Assembly (NCBI GenBank): GCA_965221835.1
Contig: OZ244916.1
Coordinates: 992,001 to 1,056,000 of the forward strand
Length of the DNA stretch: 64,000 nucleotides
Reading direction: 5' to 3'
Source: Persebacter sp965221835
Lineage (GTDB): Bacteria > Pseudomonadota > Gammaproteobacteria > Tethybacterales > Persebacteraceae
Shown: positions 58,524 to 64,000 of the stretch, piece after piece
How positions within the stretch are numbered: position 1 is the stretch's first letter
How the letters are laid out: each line of letters begins with the position of its first letter
Made by a program: the position numbers and the translations under genes
The notes under the pieces: generated by a model
What the model saw: the letters and a program-made list of their open reading frames with translations, nothing else
What the model was told of the DNA's origin: nothing
The model's database searches: none

Positions 58524-59051
58524 TTATCCTATCAGTTTGTGTCGTCGCTGAATTTCTTCCAGTTTCAGCCCGCGTTTTGCGGCAAGTTCCACCGGCGTAC
58601 GCAAAACCGAAAATCCCGCCAAAGCGGCGCGCAAAATATTGTACGGGTTTGTGGAACCGATATTTTTGGTGAGAATATCGCGCACGCCGACCGCCTCAAA
58701 TAACATCCGCGCCGCACCGCCGGCGATAATTCCCGTCCCGGTGGAGGCGGGCTGCATATACACCCGCGCAGCGCCGTGCCGTCCGGTTACCGCATGATAA
58801 ATCGTGCCTTCGGTGATATTCACTTTCACCATCGCGCGGCGCGCGTTTTCGGTCGCCTTTTGGACTGCCAGCGAAACTTCGCGCGCCTTGCCCGTCCCCA
58901 TGCCGACTCGTCCGTCGCCATCGCCGACGACCATAATCGCAGAAAAACGCATAATCCGTCCGCCCTTGACGACTTTTGTTACACGATTGACGGCTATCAT
59001 TTTTTCTATTAAATCGGATTTGCCGCCGGTTCTCGCCGTTGTAGTTGCCAT
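58524..59051 (-). CDS. rpsE: 30S ribosomal protein S5
   Basis: 175 residues with the S5 signature (NRVTKVVKGGRIMRFSAIMVVGDGDGRVGMGTGKAREV) and GTGIIAGGAARMLFEAVGVRDILTKNIGSTNPYN. The KGGR loop is the site of spectinomycin-resistance changes in other bacteria; here it looks wild type. Confidence 0.97.
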   Translation of the reverse strand: MATTTARTGGKSDLIEKMIAVNRVTKVVKGGRIMRFSAIMVVGDGDGRVGMGTGKAREVSLAVQKATENARRAMVKVNITEGTIYHAVTGRHGAARVYMQPASTGTGIIAGGAARMLFEAVGVRDILTKNIGSTNPYNILRAALAGFSVLRTPVELAAKRGLKLEEIQRRHKLIG

Positions 59052-59061
59052 TCCGTCTCCT

Positions 59062-59418
59062 TTAAAATTGCATTCCGCCGGCGCGCATCGCCTCGGCCAT
59101 TACTTTAATTCGCCCGTGGTACTTGCGTCCGCCGCGGTCAAACGCCAACTTTCCGAGAGACAAACTTTGGGCTTTTTCCGCCAGTCCCCGTCCCACCCGC
59201 GCCGCCGCCGCGACATCGGAATATTTTCCTTTCAACTCATCGCGCAACGCCTTTTGCGGTGTGCAAACCGCCGCCAGCACCCGCCCGTCGGAATCGATAA
59301 TTTGACCGTAAGTATGGCGCCCCGACAAGCGCGCAACGATACGATACGCCTCCAAAATCGCATGACGGCGGCGTGTCTGTGCGCCGCGAATACGACGGCG
59401 TTCGGATTTTGTCGTCAT
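59062..59418 (-). CDS. rplR: 50S ribosomal protein L18
   Basis: 118 residues: basic N terminus (TTKSERRRIRGAQTRRRHAIL), GHTYGQIIDSDGRVLAAVCT and the C-terminal KAQSLSLGKLAFDRGGRKYHGRIKVMAEAMRAGGMQF typical of L18, which binds 5S rRNA. Overlaps the rplF stop by 4 bases. Confidence 0.96.
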   Translation of the reverse strand: MTTKSERRRIRGAQTRRRHAILEAYRIVARLSGRHTYGQIIDSDGRVLAAVCTPQKALRDELKGKYSDVAAAARVGRGLAEKAQSLSLGKLAFDRGGRKYHGRIKVMAEAMRAGGMQF

Positions 59419-59948
59419 TTTTTCTTTGTCTCCTTCATAACTACGCGTTCCCCGCGATAGCGCACGCCTTTGCCTTTATACGGCTCCGGGGGGCGCATTC
59501 CGCGAATTTCGGCGGCGGTTTGTCCCACCAAAACTTTGTCCGCGCCTTTTAATATCAATTCGGTTTGCGATGGTGCCTGCGCGGTCACGCCATCGGGCAG
59601 TCGGTATGCAATCGGATGCGAATAACCGAGTTGAAGATTCACGCCGCCGTCCGACAACTGCGCACGATATCCCACGCCTTGCAACATCAGCGCGACTTCA
59701 AATCCTTCGTGCGCACCGACCACCATATTGCGCAATGTACACCAGAAAGTACCGGCAATCGCGCCGCTATCGGGCGTATTGCAATGCACGCGCATTTCTT
59801 CCCCTTCGTTGACGATAGAAACGCGTTTGTCGTACAAACGTCTGCGCACTTCGCCGAACGGGCCTTTGGCGGTAATGTCGCCGTTTTCGCCGATATCCAC
59901 TTTGACGCCGGGCGGCAACTTGATTCCTTTTTTAATGAAACGCGACAT
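59415..59948 (-). CDS. rplF: 50S ribosomal protein L6
   Basis: 177 residues starting MSRFIKKGIKLPPGVKVDIG. The first L6 domain contains GPFGEVRRRLY and the C-terminal signature is PEPYKGKGVRYRGERVVMKETKKK. An open extension of 18 codons upstream lies in rpsH and is rejected. Confidence 0.96.
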   Translation of the reverse strand: MSRFIKKGIKLPPGVKVDIGENGDITAKGPFGEVRRRLYDKRVSIVNEGEEMRVHCNTPDSGAIAGTFWCTLRNMVVGAHEGFEVALMLQGVGYRAQLSDGGVNLQLGYSHPIAYRLPDGVTAQAPSQTELILKGADKVLVGQTAAEIRGMRPPEPYKGKGVRYRGERVVMKETKKK

Positions 59949-59949
59949 A

Positions 59950-60336
59950 TCAGGTAACCTCGCACATAACTTCGCCGCCGAGCCCTTTTTCGCGGGCGTC
60001 ATGGTCCGACATCAGACCGGACGAAGTAGACACAATGGCGACTCCCAATCCGTTTTGGACGCGCGCCAGTTTTTTCGCCTGCACATATTTTCGCAATCCC
60101 GGGCGGCTAACGCGTTTCAGGGTTTCAATGACGGGGCGGCTGGCGTAATATTTAATTCGCATTTTAATGTCGCCGCTGTCTTTCGCTACTTCGTAGCCGT
60201 CAATATATCCTTCGGACTGCAATACATCCAAAAGATTTCGTTTCAGGCGGCTGTTCGGAAACGACACTTCGGTTTTGCCGACGGCTTGCGCATTTTTGAT
60301 GCGCGCCAGCATATCCGCGATAGGGTCTGTCATCAT
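59950..60336 (-). CDS. rpsH: 30S ribosomal protein S8
   Basis: 128 residues: MTDPIADMLARIKNAQAVGK at the N terminus and the signature GLGVAIVSTSSGLMSDHDAREKGLGGEVMCEV at the end. In E. coli S8 represses this operon by binding its own mRNA near rplE; no such site was checked here. The second of two adjacent ATG codons may be the real start. Confidence 0.96.
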   Translation of the reverse strand: MMTDPIADMLARIKNAQAVGKTEVSFPNSRLKRNLLDVLQSEGYIDGYEVAKDSGDIKMRIKYYASRPVIETLKRVSRPGLRKYVQAKKLARVQNGLGVAIVSTSSGLMSDHDAREKGLGGEVMCEVT

Positions 60337-60349
60337 TGCAAATCTCTCC

Positions 60350-60655
60350 TTACCAACTGGATTTAATAACGCCCGGCACTTCGCCGCTCATCACCATTTC
60401 GCGCAACATCGTACGCGAAATTCCGAACCGCCGGTAAACGCCGCGCGGTCGTCCGGTAAATTCGCACCGGTTGCGTTTCCGCACCGGCGACGAATCGCGC
60501 GGCAACTTTTGCAGCAACAAAAACGCCGACTCGCGACTGCCCGCCGCCGCCGTCGGCGACAGCCACAACTTTCTCAATTCGGCGCGCCGCTGGCGATATT
60601 TCTCCGCCATTTTTTCGCGCTTTTTATTGCGATTGACCACAGATGTTTTCGCCAT
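60350..60655 (-). CDS. rpsN: 30S ribosomal protein S14
   Basis: A 101-residue long-form, zinc-free S14: AKTSVVNRNKKREKMAEKYRQRRAELRKL and RNRCEFTGRPRGVYRRFGISRTMLREM with a single cysteine in place of the zinc cluster. Confidence 0.96.
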   Translation of the reverse strand: MAKTSVVNRNKKREKMAEKYRQRRAELRKLWLSPTAAAGSRESAFLLLQKLPRDSSPVRKRNRCEFTGRPRGVYRRFGISRTMLREMVMSGEVPGVIKSSW

Positions 60656-60663
60656 TGTTTCTC

Positions 60664-61218
60664 CTATTCGCCGCGCCGTATCGGAACGCCGAGATTAAGT
60701 AAAAGTTCCAACGCCGCGTCGTCGTTGGACGCGCTGGTCACCAAAGAAATATCCAAACCGCGCAATGTATCCACTTCCTCGTATTGAATTTCGTGAAAGA
60801 TAATTTGCTCGTTTATGCCGAGAGAATAATTTCCGCGTCCATCAAACGAACGCGCCCGCAACCCGCGAAAATCGCGCGAACGGGGCAGCGCCACGGTAAT
60901 CAGGCGGTCCAAAAAATCGTACATCCGGCGGCGGCGCAAAGTCGCCTTGCAGCCAAGCGGATAACCTTCGCGCGTTTTAAATCCGGCGATGGATTTGCGC
61001 GCTACCGTTTGCGCCGGACGCACACCCGCGATTTTTTCCATGTCGGCAACTGCCGCTTGCAATTTTTTGCGGTCGGCGGCGGCGGCACCGACACCCATGT
61101 TCAATGTGATTTTCACGAGACGCGGCACCGCCATCGGGCTGGAGTATCCGCCGGATTTCATCATCGCCGGCACGATAGTATCGTGATATAACTTTTGCAA
61201 ACGCGGCGCTTCGCTCAT
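60664..61218 (-). CDS. rplE: 50S ribosomal protein L5
   Basis: 184 residues: LQKLYHDTIVPAMMKSGGYSSPMAVPRLVKITLNMGVG is the conserved start, followed by KSIAGFKTREGYPLGCKATLR and NYSLGINEQIIFHEIQYE. Contacts 5S rRNA and the P-site tRNA. Overlaps the rplX stop by 4 bases. Confidence 0.97.
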   Translation of the reverse strand: MSEAPRLQKLYHDTIVPAMMKSGGYSSPMAVPRLVKITLNMGVGAAAADRKKLQAAVADMEKIAGVRPAQTVARKSIAGFKTREGYPLGCKATLRRRRMYDFLDRLITVALPRSRDFRGLRARSFDGRGNYSLGINEQIIFHEIQYEEVDTLRGLDISLVTSASNDDAALELLLNLGVPIRRGE

Positions 61219-61532
61219 GATGACATCTCCGTGCCGGACGCGAGAACGCGTTTTTTCTTGTCGCCAATTTTGACGCGTGACGGCTTGCCGCTTTTTGCGT
61301 CAAGCGGCAGAATGTTGGACGCATGAATCGGTGCCTCGCGTTTGACAATACCGCCGGGATTGTTTTTTTGCGGATCCGGACGGTCGTAATGCGTCACCAT
61401 ATTAATTCCCTCCACCAGCACTTTTTCGGGTTTGCCGCGCGAATCGGGAAAAACCCGCAACACGACTCCGCGCCCGCCTTTGTTGCGCCCGCAAATCACC
61501 GCGACTTCGTCCCCTTTTTTAATTTTGTTCAT
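61215..61532 (-). CDS. rplX: 50S ribosomal protein L24
   Basis: 105 residues with the KOW motif KKGDEVAVICGRNKGGRGVVLRV, then VEGINMVTHYDRPDPQKNNPGGIVKREAPIHASNI. Starts assembly of the large subunit. One base separates it from rplN. Confidence 0.96.
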   Translation of the reverse strand: MNKIKKGDEVAVICGRNKGGRGVVLRVFPDSRGKPEKVLVEGINMVTHYDRPDPQKNNPGGIVKREAPIHASNILPLDAKSGKPSRVKIGDKKKRVLASGTEMSS

Positions 61533-61533
61533 G

Positions 61534-61902
61534 TCAAAATACCTCGGGCGCCAGCGACACGATTTTCATAAACTGTTTTCCCCGCAACTCGCGCGTTACC
61601 GGTCCGAACACCCGCGTTCCCAATATTTCCTTGCGATTGTTCAGCAACACCGCAGCGTTGGCGCGAAAACGCAAGCGCGAACCGTCGGGGCGGCGGACGC
61701 CATGCGCCGTGCGCACGACAACGGCGTCATACACCTCGCCGCTTTTGACGCGCCCGCGCGGTGCCGCTTCGCGAACGCTCACTTTGACAATGTCGCCGAT
61801 ATTGGCGTAACGCCGCCCGGAACCGCCCAGCACTTTGATGCAAAACAACTTTTTCGCCCCGGTATTGTCCGCCGATTCCATTACGGTCTGCATTTGTATC
61901 AT
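61534..61902 (-). CDS. rplN: 50S ribosomal protein L14
   Basis: 122 residues: MIQMQTVMESADNTGAKKLFCIKVLGG and VRRPDGSRLRFRANAAVLLNNRKEILGTRVFGPVTREL. The ATG follows ggaggcgac. The start overlaps the rpsQ stop by 4 bases; a longer frame upstream is rpsQ in another phase. Confidence 0.96.
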   Translation of the reverse strand: MIQMQTVMESADNTGAKKLFCIKVLGGSGRRYANIGDIVKVSVREAAPRGRVKSGEVYDAVVVRTAHGVRRPDGSRLRFRANAAVLLNNRKEILGTRVFGPVTRELRGKQFMKIVSLAPEVF

Positions 61903-62171
61903 GTCGCCTCCTTGCGCGCTGTTCTTTCTGCTACGCGCCACGCTTTTGTTTTTGAAACCCGCCGCATTTCTTCCAGCACCACGACATCGCCGATGCGGCA
62001 TGAATTGTCTTCGTCGTGCGCTTGCACATCGCGATTGCGCCGGATAGTTTTGCCATACAACGGATGCTTAATTTGCCGTTCAATTTCTACCCGCACGGTC
62101 TTGTCGGCGCGGTCGCCGACCACGCGTCCGCGCAAACGTCTGCCCTGTTTTTTTACGGTATCTTCGCTCAC
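61899..62171 (-). CDS. rpsQ: 30S ribosomal protein S17
   Basis: 90 residues: RRLRGRVVGDRADKTVRVEIERQIKHPLYGKTIRRNRDVQAHDEDNSCRIGDVVVLEEMRRVSKTKAWRV, the standard S17 OB fold. Confidence 0.95.
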   Translation of the reverse strand: MSEDTVKKQGRRLRGRVVGDRADKTVRVEIERQIKHPLYGKTIRRNRDVQAHDEDNSCRIGDVVVLEEMRRVSKTKAWRVAERTARKEAT

Positions 62172-62386
62172 GCTTTCGCCTCCGTTCCCGCTTTTTCGGA
62201 AAGAATCGTCCGGGCGCGCGCAATATCGCGCCGCACCCGTCTCAACTCGCTGGTTTTTGCGGTCTGTTGCGCCGCCTTTTGCATCCGCAAATTGGCATGT
62301 TCGCGATACAACGCCGTCATTTCCTCGCGCAATGCGGACGGGCTTTTTTCGCGCAACACATTCCGCCGTTTTACGATTTTAGACAT
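62168..62386 (-). CDS. rpmC: 50S ribosomal protein L29
   Basis: 72 residues, two helices: PSALREEMTALYREHANLRMQKAAQQT and RRVRRDIARARTILSEK. Overlaps rpsQ by 4 bases and the rplP stop by one. Lies near the peptide exit. Confidence 0.93.
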   Translation of the reverse strand: MSKIVKRRNVLREKSPSALREEMTALYREHANLRMQKAAQQTAKTSELRRVRRDIARARTILSEKAGTEAKA

Positions 62387-62802
62387 TACGATTCCTCCCG
62401 TCTGTTGACGAAACGCGTCGCCATCGGGAGTTTTGCCGCACCCAATTGAAACGCCCGCCGTGCCGCCTGTTCGCCGACACCTTCAATTTCGTATAAAATT
62501 TTGCCGGGCTTGACTTCAAAACACCAAAATTCGGGATTGCCTTTGCCGCTTCCCATCCGCACTTCCACCGGCTTTTTGCTGATCGGTTTGTCCGGAAAAA
62601 CGCGAATCCAAATCTTGCCGCCGCGCTTGACGGAACGCACAACGGCGCGCCGTGCCGCTTCTATTTGGCGCGAGGTCAGGCGTCCTTTTTCAATCGCCTT
62701 CAAGCCGTATTCGCCCAAACTGACGCGCGTGCCGCTTGTCGCCTTGCCGCGATTGCGCCCTTTTTGCACTTTACGATATTTAGTTTTCGCCGGTTGCAGC
62801 AT
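62386..62802 (-). CDS. rplP: 50S ribosomal protein L16
   Basis: 138 residues: MLQPAKTKYRKVQKGRNRGKATSGTRVSLGEYGLKAIEKGRLTSRQIEAARRA and KPVEVRMGSGKGNPEFWCFEVKPGKILYEIEGV. The 5' end lies 23 bases inside the end of rpsC. Confidence 0.97.
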   Translation of the reverse strand: MLQPAKTKYRKVQKGRNRGKATSGTRVSLGEYGLKAIEKGRLTSRQIEAARRAVVRSVKRGGKIWIRVFPDKPISKKPVEVRMGSGKGNPEFWCFEVKPGKILYEIEGVGEQAARRAFQLGAAKLPMATRFVNRREES

Positions 62803-63523
62803 CTTTTGTTTCTTCCTTCTTCAAATTCGGCGATTCGATAAAATGTTCCTCGCCGCTGTCCGCACCGGTATATTTGGCGCGTTTTTTGCCCCCTTCGCCG
62901 CGGGACACCCATACTTTAATACCGACAATACCCATATTTGTTTTCGCCTTGGCGACGCCATAATCCACTTCATTTTTTAGGGTATGCAGCGGCACGCGCC
63001 CTTCGCGATACCATTCGGTGCGCGCGATTTCAATGCCGTTCAATCGTCCGGCGCACATAATTTTGACGCCTTCTACGCCGAGACGTATGGCACCCGCCAT
63101 TGCGCGGCGCATCGCGCGGCGAAACATAATGCGTCTTTCCAGTTGCGAGGCGATATTCAACGCTATCAATTTCGCATCCGCATCCTGCTGCGCCACTTCC
63201 TTGATGTCGGTATGCACATCTTCAACTTTTTTGACTCCCGCCAACTGCGCGAGTTTGTTGCGCAACGCCTCTATGCCTTCGCCTTTTTTGCCGATGACAG
63301 CACCCGGACGCCCCGAATGAATGATGACTCGCACATAATCGGGCTTGCGTTCTATTTCCACCAAACTGATATTCGCCTGCGCATATACCGTTTCTATATG
63401 CCGCCGGATTTTCGCGTCCCGGATGACCATTTCGGCGTATTCCCGTCCGCTTGCATACCAGCGCGAACGCCAGTTGCGGCGCACCGCCAAACGAAATCCG
63501 ATAGGATTAACTTTGCGTCCCAT
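62780..63523 (-). CDS. rpsC: 30S ribosomal protein S3
   Basis: 247 residues: GRKVNPIGFRLAVRRNWRSRWYA, a KH domain with SGRPGAVIGKKGEGIEALRNKL (GxxG loop), and RLNGIEIARTEWYREGRVPLHTLKNEVDYGVA. The C terminus is longer and more charged than in E. coli (EEHFIESPNLKKEETKDAATGEN). Confidence 0.97.
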   Translation of the reverse strand: MGRKVNPIGFRLAVRRNWRSRWYASGREYAEMVIRDAKIRRHIETVYAQANISLVEIERKPDYVRVIIHSGRPGAVIGKKGEGIEALRNKLAQLAGVKKVEDVHTDIKEVAQQDADAKLIALNIASQLERRIMFRRAMRRAMAGAIRLGVEGVKIMCAGRLNGIEIARTEWYREGRVPLHTLKNEVDYGVAKAKTNMGIVGIKVWVSRGEGGKKRAKYTGADSGEEHFIESPNLKKEETKDAATGEN

Positions 63524-63885
63524 TACGCCCTCCCTTTCGCCTTGCCGGCGGACAACTCTATCAAAACATGACTGCGCCGCTTGCCGATGCGGGACACCCG
63601 ACCGCGCGCGCCGAATTGCACTCTTTTCATTATCACGCCATCGCCGATTTCAATTTTGCTGACATACAAAACATCAATATCGGCGTTGGCGGTGTTTTCG
63701 GCGTTGGCAATTGCCGAATTGAGCGTTTTGCCGATAATTGTCGCCGCCTTTTTGCGGCTGAATTGCAGCAACTCCAAAGCCGCCCCTATCATTTTGCCGC
63801 GAATTTGGTCGGCAACCAGACGCCCTTTTTGCGGCGACATGGGGACATTGCGGGAAAACGCGCGACTGATATTTGTATCGCTCAT
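63523..63885 (-). CDS. rplV: 50S ribosomal protein L22
   Basis: 120 residues: RNVPMSPQKGRLVADQIRGKMIGAALELLQFSRKKAATIIGKTLNSAIANAENTANAD and the beta-hairpin region VQFGARGRVSRIGKRRSHVLIEL that lines the exit tunnel. Overlaps the rpsS stop by 3-4 bases. Confidence 0.96.
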   Translation of the reverse strand: MSDTNISRAFSRNVPMSPQKGRLVADQIRGKMIGAALELLQFSRKKAATIIGKTLNSAIANAENTANADIDVLYVSKIEIGDGVIMKRVQFGARGRVSRIGKRRSHVLIELSAGKAKGRA

Positions 63886-64000
63886 TTCTTCCCTTTCTGC
63901 GCGGTTTTCGCCGATTTGTCGCCGGTCGGATGACCGCGAAACAGGCGTGTCGGCGCAAACTCGCCGAGACGATGCCCGACCATGTTTTCGGAAACAAATA
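63882..64000 (-). CDS. rpsS: 30S ribosomal protein S19, C-terminal part (cut by window edge)
   Basis: The last 38 codons are inside the window: FVSENMVGHRLGEFAPTRLF, then RGHPTGDKSAKTAQKGKK and stop, the conserved C terminus of S19. The TGA overlaps the rplV start (ATGA). The gene continues beyond the right edge, where rplB would be expected next. Confidence 0.95.
   Translation of the reverse strand, partial: FVSENMVGHRLGEFAPTRLFRGHPTGDKSAKTAQKGKK

Overview
The window looks like one continuous stretch of a proteobacterial chromosome, probably from a gammaproteobacterium-like lineage. The evidence is an E. coli-style CCA-adding enzyme with an HD domain, oligopeptidase A, a diheme cytochrome c4, a UbiH-type hydroxylase, a class-A RNase P RNA and an S10/spc ribosomal block. 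The assignment is inference; no 16S gene is present. Coding density is very high. Neighbouring genes often overlap by 4 bases (ATGA). Many first genes of a transcript carry a TATAAT-like box exactly 6-8 bases before the ATG, which suggests widespread leaderless mRNAs.

Layout. 1-4.5 kb: end of a methyltransferase gene, cca, an NDUFA9-like epimerase/dehydratase and metG. 4.6-13.0 kb: a surface-glycan locus on the minus strand with a family 2 glycosyltransferase, a Rossmann-fold methyltransferase, three family 25 glycosyltransferases, a family 4 glycosyltransferase and at least two glycosyltransferase remnants. Two accessory modules sit inside it: an AAA/ABC-type ATPase with a PD-(D/E)XK-like nuclease candidate, and a DUF2335 membrane protein with a small partner. 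The second module lies between two 201-base direct repeats. 13.1-19.7 kb: rnpB, then two giant membrane-anchored TPR proteins on the plus strand. 19.7-24.4 kb: UbiH-like hydroxylase, PuuB-like oxidase, an orphan rnfD-rnfG pair and a cation efflux protein. 24.8-28.3 kb: a fused translation operon rpsF-rpsR-rplI-rpsB-tsf-pyrH. 28.4-35.3 kb: mgtE, then an accessory island with a Fic protein that has an HicA-like tail, an unknown protein, a pentapeptide-repeat membrane protein, a putative restriction-modification pair (DUF262-HNH plus EcoRI-family methylase) and a small Pro/Gly-rich protein. 35.3-41.8 kb: membrane protein, pta, a 27-base minisatellite with an in-frame ORF, gatB-gatA-gatC and an MFS transporter. 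41.9-49.8 kb: comF, HD protein, cytochrome c4, ELM1 family, GFA family, a ParA plus AlbA_2/HATPase pair, fba and a NERD protein. 49.8-56.3 kb: thiC, prlC, tRNA-Arg(CCG), nitroreductase, a structured-RNA candidate and metK. 56.4-64 kb: the spc/S10 block from rpmJ back to a partial rpsS, without rpmD.

How it works together. Housekeeping blocks supply translation (ribosomal proteins, EF-Ts, IF-1, SecY, MetRS, GatCAB, RNase P, CCA addition) and central metabolism (Fba, Pta, MetK, ThiC). The accessory genes fall in at least three places: inside the glycan locus, between mgtE and pta, and between the GFA gene and fba. They combine an ATPase or methylase with a nuclease, toxin-like or membrane partner, which is the usual make-up of phage-defence modules. 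The best candidates for something undescribed are the ATPase-nuclease pair at 8.2-10.1 kb with its neighbouring repeat-flanked DUF2335 cassette, and the ParA/AlbA_2 pair at 45.5-47.6 kb.
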